Counted from the first letter of the stretch, positions 19,805 through 30,476 are shown. The stretch: 64,000 nucleotides of DNA from Archaeoglobi archaeon (GCA_029259415.1 JAPDIW010000023.1:1-64000), one strand, 5' to 3'. Notes: generated from the letters alone by a model not told the origin. Numbers and translations are program-made.

Positions 19805-20896
19805 GTGGATGCTGCAATAGTCGGTGGTGGCCCAGCGGGAAGTCTGGCAGCAATTTTGCTCGGCAAAAGGTATGACGTCGCATTATTCGAGGAGCACCAG
19901 ACTCCAGGTTTTCCGGTACAGTGTGCTGGCTTAATCAGCGATAACTGCTATCGGAAGCTGAAAGAATACTGCAATGCAAAGAAGGCTCTGGAAAACAGGG
20001 TAAAAGGTGCCTTTTTCTTTTCCCCCTCCGCCAGTGTCACTCTGGAAGGTAGGGGTGAGGCGGTGGTTGTTGAGAGAAAATTGCTTGACGCACTGCTTTT
20101 TGAGAGAGCTGCAGAGAGAGCGGATGTCTTTGTCAAGGAGAAAGTCAAGTTTTACGGATTCAAAATTAGAACTTCTTTAAGGGAGCTTCTGGCTGAGAAA
20201 ATAATTGGGGCTGATGGTGTAAACTCCACCGTAAGCCGGCACTTCAAATTTCCAAAGCCAGGATTTTTCACTGCCGTTCAGGCTGAGATGCGATTTGAAG
20301 CTTTAGACGAAGAATACGTGGAGCTTTACTTTGGAGAAAAGTGGAGTGACTCTTTTTTTGCGTACGCAATACCTCTGGGTGATACTGCGAGAATAGGGGT
20401 TGTCAGCAGAAGCAACCCGATGCAATACCTGAAAAATCTGGTTGAGAAGCACCCATCAGTCTCAGGCAGAGTCAAGGGGAGTGTTATCGAACTGAACATT
20501 GGAGCAATTCCGGAAAGGCTCGTCAAATTTTCGAAAGAAAAGGTGGCACTTATTGGCGATTCAGCCGGGATGGTCAAGCCCTACACGGGAGGGGGGCTTT
20601 ACTATCTGCTTGTAGCGGCAGAGAAGCTTGCCGAAAGCTTTCCAAATCTCAGAGAATACGAAAAAAGATATCTGAGCGAAATGAAAAACGAGTACAGGTT
20701 CGGATATCTGGTGAGAAAACTTTACTCCTTCCCCGACGAGAAGCTTGAGCAGCTTTTTTCCGCGATGAGTGATTTTGATTTTGCAGGAGTGCACATGGAC
20801 AGCCCTTCAACTCTAATTAGAAAAGTTACCGACGTATCCTTAAGGCTTCTAAATAGACCTTCTCTCGCCTTTTACCTTCTCAAAAATCTAATCTAG
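19805..20896 (+). CDS. FAD-dependent geranylgeranyl reductase family oxidoreductase
   Basis: DAAIVGGGPAGSLAAILLGKRYDVALFEEH, GADGVNSTVSRHF, VALIGDSAGMVKPYTGGGLYYL; non-ATG start. Confidence 0.87.
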   Translation: MDAAIVGGGPAGSLAAILLGKRYDVALFEEHQTPGFPVQCAGLISDNCYRKLKEYCNAKKALENRVKGAFFFSPSASVTLEGRGEAVVVERKLLDALLFERAAERADVFVKEKVKFYGFKIRTSLRELLAEKIIGADGVNSTVSRHFKFPKPGFFTAVQAEMRFEALDEEYVELYFGEKWSDSFFAYAIPLGDTARIGVVSRSNPMQYLKNLVEKHPSVSGRVKGSVIELNIGAIPERLVKFSKEKVALIGDSAGMVKPYTGGGLYYLLVAAEKLAESFPNLREYEKRYLSEMKNEYRFGYLVRKLYSFPDEKLEQLFSAMSDFDFAGVHMDSPSTLIRKVTDVSLRLLNRPSLAFYLLKNLI

Positions 20897-21283
20897 CTTT
20901 ATCAGAACGTAATCGCCGTCTTTAACCCTGGGGATTACCTCTCCTTCCCTGACTGTCACCTTCTTGAACTCTCCCTTTCCGAGCTTTTTAACGAGATTTT
21001 CGTAGAATTCGTATAACCTTACAATCTCCTTTCCTTTCTCGGTGAGTACTGTCCTTCCTCCACCGCTTCCCCCTTTTTCGCTCTCGACAACCTTTCCTAC
21101 AGCTTCCTCCATTTTCTTTACGTACCCCCAAACGTATCTATAAGACATTCCAAGCTTCTTGCTAGCTCCAGAAATTGAGCCTTCTTCATCTATGGCTTTT
21201 AAAATAGCCACACCACCTTTCCCTGCAACATGCTTTTCCTCTTTCTCAATCCACAATCTAAATTTGATATCCATAAACTCCAT
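20888..21283 (-). CDS. ModE-like winged-HTH regulator
   Basis: AILKAIDEEGSISGASKKLGMSYRYVWGYVKKMEEAVGKVVE...GGGGRTVLTEKG pattern of ModE/LysR-type HTH. Confidence 0.82.
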   Translation of the reverse strand: MEFMDIKFRLWIEKEEKHVAGKGGVAILKAIDEEGSISGASKKLGMSYRYVWGYVKKMEEAVGKVVESEKGGSGGGRTVLTEKGKEIVRLYEFYENLVKKLGKGEFKKVTVREGEVIPRVKDGDYVLIKLD

Positions 21284-22118
21284 CTATGTATGCCTTATTT
21301 CCTTTTCTCCTTATCAGGTTGAAGTAAACGTTCTCAAGTCTCGGAACTTCTCTCTCAATCTCAAGCACTTTTCCTCCCCGCTCCTTAACTTTTTCAACAA
21401 ATTCGAGCAGTTCATCTATCTCTGACAATTCTACGCTTTCCCTCCGCCCGTTAAGAGAGTAATCAACCCTGTATGTGGTGTTCTGACCAATCAACTCTCC
21501 TAGACTTCCTGAGTAAAGAACTTCACCACCCTTCATCACTACAACCTTGTCCGCTATTCTCTCAACGTAGTACATGTTGTGAGCTGAGAAAACTATTATC
21601 TTTCCCCTCTCTGCCAGTTCTCTCATCAGCTCAGCTATGCTCAGAGAGGTTGTCGGGTCAAGCCCGCCGGTTGGCTCATCGTAAATCAGCACGTCAGGGT
21701 CGTGGAGGAGAGTTCTGGCTATGGAGACTTTTCTCTTCATACCTTTTGACAGTTCTGAAATGTACTTGTCTGGTAGATTCAACCTCTCAAGAAGCCCGTC
21801 AATGTTTGCCCTCACACCGTAAATGTCGGCAAAGAGGTTGAGGTATTCAGAGACAGTCATGTTGTCATAAAGCGCGTCTATTTCCGGTAGATATCCGATG
21901 ATTCTCTTAGTGTCTTCACCAAAATCTCTGCCGAAGTATTTCACTTCTCCACCATCCGGTTTTATCAGACCCGCCAGAATTTTAAGTGTGGTGGATTTTC
22001 CAGCTCCATTTTCACCTATGAGGCACAGAACTTCTCCCTTCTTCACCGAGAAGCTGATACCCTTTACAGCTTCAAAATTTCCGTATCTTTTAACGAGATT
22101 CCTGACCTCAAGCACCAT
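21258..22118 (-). CDS. ABC transporter ATP-binding protein
   Basis: LIGENGAGKSTTLKIL, ELSKGMKRKVSIARTLLHDPDVLIYDEPTGGLDP; start trimmed to MVLEVRNLVKRYG. Confidence 0.9.
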   Translation of the reverse strand: MVLEVRNLVKRYGNFEAVKGISFSVKKGEVLCLIGENGAGKSTTLKILAGLIKPDGGEVKYFGRDFGEDTKRIIGYLPEIDALYDNMTVSEYLNLFADIYGVRANIDGLLERLNLPDKYISELSKGMKRKVSIARTLLHDPDVLIYDEPTGGLDPTTSLSIAELMRELAERGKIIVFSAHNMYYVERIADKVVVMKGGEVLYSGSLGELIGQNTTYRVDYSLNGRRESVELSEIDELLEFVEKVKERGGKVLEIEREVPRLENVYFNLIRRKGNKAYIDGVYGYQI

Positions 22119-22173
22119 TTGCTGTTGACTTTGAAAGATATAAAGTTTAATAGTTGTATGACAAAAATACAAA

Positions 22174-22672
22174 CATGTGGAAAAAAGTCGCTGAAAAGTT
22201 CGATAAGTATCCATCTCAGATTGCAGTTGCAAGAGAATTTCTGAGGCTCGGCATTTCAGTCAGAGATGGCAAGGCTTATTGTGACAAAATAGAGCTTGTC
22301 CCAACCAAAATTGCCGAAGCCATAGGGGTTGACAGAAAGGTGGTTCTTGCAGCCATTCAGAACATCGAGAGTGATGAGGAGCTGAGGAAAGTCTTTTCAG
22401 CGTTGAAACCAGTGGCAAATATTGCTGAGGTTGCGAGAATTCTCGGCTTCGGAGTTCTTGAGGTCTATGCTGAGAGTCACAAGGTCGGTATTGTTGCGGG
22501 GGTTACATCAGCTCTCGCCAACGCGGGTATATCTATAAGGTACATTCTTGCAGAAGACCCAGAGCTTAGTGTTGAGTCAAAGCTGACGGTTGTGACAGAA
22601 ACGAAGATTCCGGGTACAGTTGTTGAAGAAATTCTCAAAGTTGATGGGGTGGAAAAGGTGCTGATAAGTTAA
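22174..22672 (+). CDS. ACT-domain regulatory protein
   Basis: C-terminal VGIVAGVTSALANAGISIRYILAEDPELSVESKLTVVTE. Confidence 0.72.
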
Positions 22673-22706
22673 AGTATAAATACACTTGCGGACTTGTGTT
22701 ATCATG

Positions 22707-24056
22707 CGAAAAAGTCTGCCAATAATCTTGATTCTGCTACTTGCTGTAGAGGTCGCTCACGCAGAAGGCGTTTCGGTAAGCTACCAGGTCTCGCCGGAGA
22801 TCCTTCTTCCGGGCGATTATGCTGATGTAACGTTAACCCTCACCAACCCATCCACACATGATGTTAAGGTGAACTCCATTGTAATCTCCGGAGCAAAGGC
22901 TGAACCGTCAGCGATATACTCTGTGGGAACGATTCCCAGCGGTGGTAGCTACACCATGACCTTCTCGGTTAAGGGAGAGCAGGTCGGGAGAAAAAATCTT
23001 CAGGTAAAAATATCAACTGAGAACGAGACGATTACGCAGAACATCATGCTTGTAGTTGACGACAACTTCCCTTCCCTCACCATATCATCTCCCGTCTATA
23101 GGGGAGTTGTTAATGAGGTTGAGTTTTACGTCTCCTCACCTGTCGAGCTGAAGGACGTTAAAGTGGAGGCGCTGTTTGACGCGATACCCAAAACAGTCTA
23201 CCTCGGCGACTTTTCCGGAGGAAAGGAGGGCAAGATCAAGTTCATTCCGAATTCGGACAAGCTTAAGTTCAAAATCTCTTTTTACAACGGCAGAAACTAC
23301 CATGAAGTTGAGAAGGAAGTGACAGTGCGATTGGTAAACCCACAAAACGTCGTGCTGAACGTAACTTCACCCTACAAAACCCTTTTCATCGGCGATGCCA
23401 TTCCGATTCCGGTTGAAGTCACGAACCTGAGAAGTGATGCCATTTACGACATCACCGTTTCTGCCGAATCGCCTCTTGGAAGCCTATCAAGCCCCGTCAG
23501 CATTGCAAAACTCGAAAGCGGTGAAAGCAAGACTTTGAGCTTCATATTCAGCCCATCAAAGGCTGGTGAGGGAGAGGTTGTTTTCAGAGTTGACTACAAG
23601 GACGAGCTTGGAAACGAGATGAGCGTGGAACGGAAATTTACAATTGAAGTTCTTGACAGCTACGCCGTAATGCTTACGAACATCAATGTGGAAAGAGAGG
23701 GGCTGAAGTACAGCGTTTCGGGTGATGTGAGCAACAACGGAAGGAGCGAGGTTTACAATGCCTACGCAATAGGAGAATGTGGCGGCTTCAGGACAGCCTA
23801 CTTCATAGGGAACATCGACCCCTCAGACTTCCAGAGCTTCGAGCTGCCTGTTGAGTGCAACGGGAGTGTAAAGGTTACCGTGCAGTGGTCAAATGAAATT
23901 GGAGAGAACTTTGCCATCTCCGAAATCGTGGAACTGAAGGGAAAGAGCTTTGTCGAGGTTGAGGAGAACCCGATGCCAACATACATCTCCATCGCTGTTG
24001 CTGTGGTCATTCTAGCAATTGTGGGATTCATAATCTACAGGCAGATTAGAAAATGA
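22707..24056 (+). CDS. Secreted/membrane-anchored protein with NEW3/CARDB-like Ig repeats
   Basis: N-terminal signal peptide, beta-rich repeats, C-terminal TM helix ISIAVAVVILAIVGFIIYRQIRK. Confidence 0.72.
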   Translation, partial: RKSLPIILILLLAVEVAHAEGVSVSYQVSPEILLPGDYADVTLTLTNPSTHDVKVNSIVISGAKAEPSAIYSVGTIPSGGSYTMTFSVKGEQVGRKNLQVKISTENETITQNIMLVVDDNFPSLTISSPVYRGVVNEVEFYVSSPVELKDVKVEALFDAIPKTVYLGDFSGGKEGKIKFIPNSDKLKFKISFYNGRNYHEVEKEVTVRLVNPQNVVLNVTSPYKTLFIGDAIPIPVEVTNLRSDAIYDITVSAESPLGSLSSPVSIAKLESGESKTLSFIFSPSKAGEGEVVFRVDYKDELGNEMSVERKFTIEVLDSYAVMLTNINVEREGLKYSVSGDVSNNGRSEVYNAYAIGECGGFRTAYFIGNIDPSDFQSFELPVECNGSVKVTVQWSNEIGENFAISEIVELKGKSFVEVEENPMPTYISIAVAVVILAIVGFIIYRQIRK

Positions 24057-24739
24057 AGGTTGTAGAGCTGATAGATGTTTACAAAATTTACAGCACGGAG
24101 TACTACGAAGTGAGGGCGCTTGATGGAGTAAGCATGGATGTTGAGGATGGAGAGTTCGTCGTCATAATGGGGCCTTCTGGGAGCGGAAAATCAACCCTGC
24201 TGAATCTTATAGGCTGTCTCGACAAGCCGAGTGAGGGAGAGGTGCTTATCAACGGTGTGGAGACGTCAAATTTGAACGATAACCAGCTTACCGAGCTGAG
24301 GAGGGATACCATAGGCTTCATCTTCCAGACCTACAATCTCATCCCAACTCTAACCGCGCTGGAAAATGTGGAGCTTCCGATGATTTTCAAGGGGCTGGGC
24401 AGGGAGGAGAGGGAAGGGAGGGCGAAGGAACTGCTCAGAAGTGTAGGGCTTGAGAAGGAGATGAACAGAAAGCCGAATGAAATGAGTGGAGGGCAGCAGC
24501 AGAGAGTTGCAATTGCGAGGGCTCTTGCAAACAATCCGAAAATTCTGCTGTGCGATGAGCCAACAGGCAATCTTGACACGAAATCAGGCGAGCAGGTGAT
24601 GGAGATAATAAGGCACCAGAACGAGGAGCTTGGTGTTACGGTAATTCTCGTCACTCACGACCCTTCACTTGCAAAATATGGAGATAGGGTGATAAGGCTT
24701 AGGGATGGAAAGATAGAGAGTGTCGAACATGTTTCTTGA
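24053..24739 (+). CDS. ABC transporter ATP-binding protein (MacB/LolD-like)
   Basis: MGPSGSGKSTLLNLIGCLDKPSEG, NEMSGGQQQRVAIARALANNPKILLCDEPTGNLD. Confidence 0.94.
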   Translation: MKVVELIDVYKIYSTEYYEVRALDGVSMDVEDGEFVVIMGPSGSGKSTLLNLIGCLDKPSEGEVLINGVETSNLNDNQLTELRRDTIGFIFQTYNLIPTLTALENVELPMIFKGLGREEREGRAKELLRSVGLEKEMNRKPNEMSGGQQQRVAIARALANNPKILLCDEPTGNLDTKSGEQVMEIIRHQNEELGVTVILVTHDPSLAKYGDRVIRLRDGKIESVEHVS

Positions 24740-25853
24740 GCTTGCGAAGAGGAACCTGCAGAGAGCGAAGGTAAGAAGTCTTCTGGCTGTAATAGGGATA
24801 CTGATTGGTGTAATGGCAGTTTCCGCAATAGGCATTTTTGGAGAAAGTCTGAAGGCGGCAGTTGTCCAGAATTTCGAAGATGTCGCAAATGAGCTCATTG
24901 TAAGTCCAAATTTTCAGGAAGGTTACAAGTATCTTGAAGAGAAGGACATAAACAGGATTAAAAAGCTTCCAAACGTGGCTGAGGCAATAGCGATTAAGTC
25001 GGACTCTTTGCTGATTGAAACGAAGAAAAAGAAGTCCTATGCAGTTGTTTACGCCATGGATGAAAAGGATGTTGAGGAGATGTTCGAAGCGGAAAAGGGT
25101 TCGATAAGGCTCAAGAGCAGTTGTGTTGTCGGAAAGAGGCTTGCTGAGTTTGCTGAAATTAGGGTTAACTCGAAAATTACTATTGGGGGTAGGGAGTTCA
25201 GAGTTGCCGCAATTCTCGAAGACACCGGGGCGAGGTTTGACATAAATCCGAATTCAGCCATAATCCTCTCGCCAGAGGATTTCGAGAAGGTTAGCGATGT
25301 TGGTTACACGATGCTGATAGTCAAGGCGGAGAGCTTAGAGAAGGTGGATGACGTTAAGAATGAGATTGAAGAAAAGATTAACATCAGGGACGAAAAAGTG
25401 GTCGTTTTTGACCTTAAAATAATTCTTGAGAGAATAGACGAAGCTTTTTCCCAGATTAACGTCTTTCTGATGGCTATAGCATCAGTTTCCCTGCTTGTCG
25501 CTGGTGTAAGCATTCTCAACATCATGCTGATGTCAACAATTGAAAGAACGAAGGAAATAGGCATTATGAGAGCAATAGGCGCGTACAGGTCAACTATTCT
25601 GAAAATTTTCCTGATGGAGGCTCTTATTCTCGGTCTGATTGGCAGCGGGATAGGAAGCGTTCTGAGCGTGGTAGGAGGTTATTTAATTGACTTGGCTATT
25701 CTTCAGGATGCAAGCTACGTTTTCCAACTTTCAACTCTGCTATACATAGCTCTCGGTTTTTGCATAGGGGTTTTCGTGTCAGTGGTTAGCGGTCTTTATC
25801 CTGCATGGAAGGCTTCCCGCCTGGAGCCAATTGAGGCTTTGAGATATGAGTGA
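24729..25853 (+). CDS. ABC transporter permease (MacB/FtsX-like)
   Basis: N-terminal TM, large extracytoplasmic domain, three C-terminal TM helices with ERTKEIGIMRAIGA; overlaps the ATPase gene. Confidence 0.9.
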   Translation: MFLELAKRNLQRAKVRSLLAVIGILIGVMAVSAIGIFGESLKAAVVQNFEDVANELIVSPNFQEGYKYLEEKDINRIKKLPNVAEAIAIKSDSLLIETKKKKSYAVVYAMDEKDVEEMFEAEKGSIRLKSSCVVGKRLAEFAEIRVNSKITIGGREFRVAAILEDTGARFDINPNSAIILSPEDFEKVSDVGYTMLIVKAESLEKVDDVKNEIEEKINIRDEKVVVFDLKIILERIDEAFSQINVFLMAIASVSLLVAGVSILNIMLMSTIERTKEIGIMRAIGAYRSTILKIFLMEALILGLIGSGIGSVLSVVGGYLIDLAILQDASYVFQLSTLLYIALGFCIGVFVSVVSGLYPAWKASRLEPIEALRYE

Positions 25854-25990
25854 AAATTTAAAAAATTAACTTGAAAAACCACAATAAGATATTTATTATA
25901 AATGTTAAATGATAAAGTTGGAATAAATGTTAAAAAAGGCTTGAACCGTTCACTCCAAATGTATTTATGTTTCAGGAGTAAACGCAGAGC

Positions 25991-26272
25991 ATGAAGTACA
26001 GGATAGTCAGGATCGAGCTGAAAAGTGACGACGAGGTTCTGCTATATCTAAAGTCTGTAAGTAGGAAGCCGGGCGTTATGGCTAAAGCCGATTTTAGCGA
26101 CCCTGCCAAGATAATCGAGTTTGGGCTGCAAATGGGGATGGACCTAGCCAAGAGAATAGAGGAGCTCATGCAGTTCGATGCTTTCCTTACAGTTTCCTAC
26201 GACTACTACAGCATGAACGAGCTTAAGGTTGGGGACATCGTGGAGGTGGAGGTGAGGCTGGCTGAGAGGTAG
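25991..26272 (+). CDS. Hypothetical protein (93 aa)
   Basis: Complete ORF with upstream AT-rich promoter region. Confidence 0.55.
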   Translation: MKYRIVRIELKSDDEVLLYLKSVSRKPGVMAKADFSDPAKIIEFGLQMGMDLAKRIEELMQFDAFLTVSYDYYSMNELKVGDIVEVEVRLAER

Positions 26273-26312
26273 GCGAAAGTGATATATATCTGCCCCCTTT
26301 TAACCTTGCTAA

Positions 26313-26387
26313 GCTCCGGTGGTGTAGCCCGGCCAATCATTCCGGCCTTTCGAGCCGGCGACCCGGGTTCAAATCCCGGCCGGAGCA
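26313..26387 (+). tRNA. tRNA-Glu (anticodon UUC)
   Basis: Acceptor GCTCCGG/CCGGAGC, anticodon stem CCGGC-CTTTCGA-GCCGG, T arm GGGTTCAAATCCC; upstream ATATATAT TATA-like box. Confidence 0.95.
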
Positions 26388-26434
26388 TAACTCATTCTTA
26401 TGGATGTGCTTAATTAAATTAAAGAAATAGAAGA

Positions 26435-27820
26435 TTAAAAATCTATGCAGTTTTTAACAGCCTCCTCCCTGCCCTCCATACCCATCAAAAACCGCAAGGT
26501 TACGAGAGCAGCAGCAGGAGACCCACCTCCGTGGAACGCTCCAACAAGGTGGGATGAAGTCGCCCAGAATTCGATAAACTTCACTATTTTGAGCCTCTGC
26601 TCAGCAGTGAATTTCTCACTTGCCTGCAGGAAGTCTCCAACCATCTCAAGATCAAACTCTGATGGAGAGGTGCCAACAATACCTCCCGAAATGTCAACTA
26701 AGTTCATCAACGCCTTAGCGAAGCCATCAACGCCTATCACCTTCCCCGCATTGGCCATCTGGAAGTTAGGAAGCCAGCAACCGTTGTAGTTCGCTCCTTT
26801 AACCGCCGCACCAACGGAGATGGCAAAAACCGCCTCGCTTACAGCAACCATTTCAGCAACTTTTTGCTGTAAAACTGGCACATTCTCAAGGCCACTTGTT
26901 TTGAGCATCAGGCTTGCTGCTCCCGCCATGGAATCGACAAATCCTGCCTTGCATGCGGCTCCGACACACCTGTGGGAGGGTGCAAAGTAGCTGACAACAT
27001 CTCTTGCAGCTTTCAGGTCTTCAAAGACAAATACCCTCTCCCATGGTATGAAGACGTCATCGAACACAACCATGCAGGTCGTTCTGTCTCCATACTTATT
27101 GCCAGCCTCAAAGCTACCCCCTTCGCGCTGCTTGGCCTGAACACCAGTGTTCTGAAGGATGTACTTTATTCCCTCGTCTTCGGGCATCGCTGCGAAAACT
27201 ACCGCAAATTCCTCCTCTCCCTGCCTGAACGTTTGAGTTGGTAAAACGAAGTTAACGTCTGCTGCAAAAGCTCCGCTCTGGCAAATCTTTGCCCCCCTTA
27301 CAACTATTCCATCCTCTCTTTTCTCAACCACACGCAGGTATTTGTCCTTCTGCTCCGAAGGTCTTTTTCCTCTGTCTCCTTTAACATCTGTCAGTGCTGC
27401 GGTGCATGCGTAGTCATTTTTCTGTATTTCTTTAAGCAATTCTAAGAACCTCTTGTGGTAGTCTGTCCCCTCCCTCTCATCAAGCGCCTTGGTTGCGGGA
27501 TAGATTGCATTAATTGCGTCACAACCAGTACAGCGGTAGTTGCAGGTTGCAAGCCTGAGACTGAGTTCTCTCTGATATTCATACCTTGCAATAAGATCTT
27601 CAAAAGTCTGATTCACGTAGTTCAACCTGTTTACCTTCTCCCCGACAAGCTCCGAATGTGGAGCGTACTTTTCCGCAATTTTATAGGTAAAGGCCATCGC
27701 CTCGACCGTCGGCCTGATATTAGGGTGGTTTACAAAGTCCTCGGCTTTCTTTCCGAGAACGTAGATGTCTCTTTTGTAGCCACTTAATCTCTCAATATAC
27801 TCTTCAGGCTTTAAAAGCAT
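26435..27820 (-). CDS. 4-hydroxybutyryl-CoA dehydratase / HpaB-family flavoprotein
   Basis: CNYRC (C-x3-C) and HRCVGAAC (H-x6-C) spacing matches the [4Fe-4S] ligand pattern of 4-hydroxybutyryl-CoA dehydratase; family text GDRTTCMVVFDDVFIPWERVF. Confidence 0.85.
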   Translation of the reverse strand: MLLKPEEYIERLSGYKRDIYVLGKKAEDFVNHPNIRPTVEAMAFTYKIAEKYAPHSELVGEKVNRLNYVNQTFEDLIARYEYQRELSLRLATCNYRCTGCDAINAIYPATKALDEREGTDYHKRFLELLKEIQKNDYACTAALTDVKGDRGKRPSEQKDKYLRVVEKREDGIVVRGAKICQSGAFAADVNFVLPTQTFRQGEEEFAVVFAAMPEDEGIKYILQNTGVQAKQREGGSFEAGNKYGDRTTCMVVFDDVFIPWERVFVFEDLKAARDVVSYFAPSHRCVGAACKAGFVDSMAGAASLMLKTSGLENVPVLQQKVAEMVAVSEAVFAISVGAAVKGANYNGCWLPNFQMANAGKVIGVDGFAKALMNLVDISGGIVGTSPSEFDLEMVGDFLQASEKFTAEQRLKIVKFIEFWATSSHLVGAFHGGGSPAAALVTLRFLMGMEGREEAVKNCIDF

Positions 27821-27870
27821 GGTACCACCTCAATCAATCCTGATAGAGTCTATATTTCTTAAAAGCATTT

Positions 27871-28881
27871 CTATTTCTGCATCATTATGGCTGCCAAAAT
27901 TGTTGATTCGATGTGGTGTGGGAGAGGGATGAGTCCCTCAAAATCGTTTCTGTGCAGGTAATTTAATGCAAGAATTGCGGCAGAAAAAGTCCTGTCCATG
28001 ACCTCAATTGGCGTCCCGTTGCCAATAGCCAGGTTTGCTGCGTAGCCTTCCGCAACGACGAAGTAGCTCTTACCCTCAAGTTCGTACTTCTTAACCAGAC
28101 CATAGTCCTTTACAAGCTCACCAGCAGACTCGATTTCCTTCTCTGCCCCCATGTTCAGGAGAATGCTGCCATCTGGAATTTTCCTGATTTCATCCTTGCT
28201 AACTACACCTTTAACTCCGGTGCAGGTAACCACAATATCGACATCAAAGTCTCTCTCAACTCTGAACCCCTCGTAAATGGCCTCTATCTGCTTCTTCTCG
28301 TCATTGTCCCAGACTGTAACGGGACAACCAACTGCCTTCAGGAGCCTCGCACAACCCTTTCCGACTCTGCCAAACCCCAGAACGAGAATCCTCTTTTCTG
28401 GTAAGAATATGTTCAGCCTCAAAAGTGCATCAAGCAGGCCAAACGACGTTCCGTGGACGTTTTCTCCTATACCCTTCAGTGTTGAGGTGTCGAGAGAAAT
28501 TGCTTTCATCCTGACGTTTAATTTCTGCAAGTACTCTTCTCCGGTCTTGGTGAGTTCTACCACCTTGAGCTCTTTTTTCCCACTTTTAACCGCAACTCTC
28601 GAAAGCACTGCCGCGCAGTCGAGATAGTATTCCGCATTGACAACGTCTCTCTTCCTCGTTACTTCCACACCTCTATCTTTCAGCCATTCTACCACTTCAG
28701 GCTTTGTTGAAAAATCGTCGAGCTTAGCAGCGTAAACGTTGGTGTACTTGGAAAGCTCGTAAATCAGGATTGCAGATTTGTATTCGAGGGGTATGCAAAC
28801 AGCAACCTCCTCAACCTCAATATCTCTCGCAAATCTCTTCACGAGCTTCATTCTTTCGTGATACCAATCAACAGATATCAC
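27871..28881 (-). CDS. S-adenosylhomocysteine hydrolase-like NAD-binding protein
   Basis: HGTSFGLLDALLRLN (cf. YGTGQSTWDGILR) followed by the Rossmann segment KRILVLGFGRVGKGCARLLKAVG. Confidence 0.68.
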   Translation of the reverse strand: MISVDWYHERMKLVKRFARDIEVEEVAVCIPLEYKSAILIYELSKYTNVYAAKLDDFSTKPEVVEWLKDRGVEVTRKRDVVNAEYYLDCAAVLSRVAVKSGKKELKVVELTKTGEEYLQKLNVRMKAISLDTSTLKGIGENVHGTSFGLLDALLRLNIFLPEKRILVLGFGRVGKGCARLLKAVGCPVTVWDNDEKKQIEAIYEGFRVERDFDVDIVVTCTGVKGVVSKDEIRKIPDGSILLNMGAEKEIESAGELVKDYGLVKKYELEGKSYFVVAEGYAANLAIGNGTPIEVMDRTFSAAILALNYLHRNDFEGLIPLPHHIESTILAAIMMQK

Positions 28882-28970
28882 AGTAAACTCTTTGCAGCAT
28901 AATATTTCAACTTATTGAAAGAATTTAAAAATTCAGAGGTAAGCTTGGATTAAGGCCGAGGTGATAGCCT

Positions 28971-30476
28971 TTGGAAACACTGCTCGAAATGAGAAACATA
29001 GTAAAGCGATTCGGCAACCTTGTTGCCAACGACCACATCGACTTTGAGGTGAGGAGGGGGGAGATACATGGCCTTCTGGGCGAGAATGGGGCGGGTAAAA
29101 CGACTTTAATGAACATTCTTTATGGAATTTACCAGCCGGATGAGGGAGAAATAATTTTTGAGGGCAAAAAGGTCAGGTTCAGGAGCCCGAAGGATGCCAT
29201 TTCGGCCGGCATAGGAATGGTTCACCAGCACTTCATGCTCGTTCCAAGAATGAACGTGTTTCAGAACATAGTTCTCGGCTACCGCACACCACACGACCCC
29301 CTAATTAATCAGAAGTGGGTTGAGGAGAGGGTTGAGGCCTTGTCGGAAAAATACGGGATAGATGTTGCGCTTTATGAGGTAATTATGAACTTAAGTGTGG
29401 GGGAAGAGCAGAGGGTAGAAATTCTCAAGGCTCTTTTCCGGGACATTAAGCTTCTTATCCTTGACGAGCCGACCGCTGTCCTCACACCACAGGAGGTTGA
29501 TAGTCTTTTCTACGCTTTGAAATCCATGACCAAAAGCGGCCTTACGATTATTTTCATAACCCACAAGTTAAAAGAGGCTTTAAAGGTTACGGACAGGATT
29601 ACTGTCTTGAGAAGAGGAAAGAAGGTAGGGACGGTAAAAACTTCTGAAACAAACGAAAGAGAGCTTACAAGAATGATGGTCGGAAGAGACATAGTCCTTG
29701 ATATCAGCAAACCACCCAGGGAGTTCGGAAAAGAGGTTTTGAGGGTTGAAGATTTGTGGGTTAAGGATGAGAGAGGAAATTATGCTGTAAAGGGTGTCAG
29801 CTTTTCTATAAGAGAGGGTGAGATTCTTGGGATTGCTGGAGTTTCTGGCAACGGGCAGAGGGAGCTTGAAGAGGCAATAGCAGGGCTGAGAAAGGTTGAA
29901 AAGGGTAGAATTATACTTGACGGGCAGGACATAACGAATAAAGGTGTGATGGAAAGAGAGAGCATCGCTTACATACCGGAAGACAGGATTGGTGTTGGTT
30001 TGGCTCCATCCCTTTCCGTCCTGGAAAACCTGATGCTGAAGGACTTTAAGAAATACAGAAAAGGATTTTTCCTAGATTTCGATGAAATGGAGAAGAAGGC
30101 AAGAGAGCTAATTGAGGAGTTCTCCGTAAAAACCCCATCGCTTCACGCTACAGCAGGAACGCTTTCAGGTGGAAATATTCAGAGGCTGATTCTCGCTAGA
30201 GAACTGTCGAGGAATCCGAGGCTAATAATTGCATCCCAACCGACAAGGGGTCTTGATGTTGCAGGCATCGACTACGTCAGGAGGAGGCTCATTGACGCTG
30301 CCATGAAAGGTGCAGCAGTTCTCCTGATTTCGGAGGATCTGGATGAAGTTTTCCAGCTGGCCGATAGAATTGCTGTGATGTACGAGGGCGAAATAAGGGG
30401 AATTATGGACAGAAAGGGGGCAAATTACGAGAAGGTGGGATATTTGATGGCTGGCGGGCTGGAGGTCACGGCATGA
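28971..30476 (+). CDS. Nucleoside-type ABC transporter, duplicated ATP-binding protein
   Basis: Two ABC cassettes (GENGAGKTTLMNIL...; GVSGNGQRELEEAI...), organisation like YufO/RbsA; TTG start after GAGGTGATAGCC. Confidence 0.92.
   Translation: METLLEMRNIVKRFGNLVANDHIDFEVRRGEIHGLLGENGAGKTTLMNILYGIYQPDEGEIIFEGKKVRFRSPKDAISAGIGMVHQHFMLVPRMNVFQNIVLGYRTPHDPLINQKWVEERVEALSEKYGIDVALYEVIMNLSVGEEQRVEILKALFRDIKLLILDEPTAVLTPQEVDSLFYALKSMTKSGLTIIFITHKLKEALKVTDRITVLRRGKKVGTVKTSETNERELTRMMVGRDIVLDISKPPREFGKEVLRVEDLWVKDERGNYAVKGVSFSIREGEILGIAGVSGNGQRELEEAIAGLRKVEKGRIILDGQDITNKGVMERESIAYIPEDRIGVGLAPSLSVLENLMLKDFKKYRKGFFLDFDEMEKKARELIEEFSVKTPSLHATAGTLSGGNIQRLILARELSRNPRLIIASQPTRGLDVAGIDYVRRRLIDAAMKGAAVLLISEDLDEVFQLADRIAVMYEGEIRGIMDRKGANYEKVGYLMAGGLEVTA

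Noticed and set aside
26206-26388. Minus ORF of 60 aa (MLRPGFEPGSPARKAGMIG...)
   Set aside because: Typical spurious translation of antisense tRNA sequence
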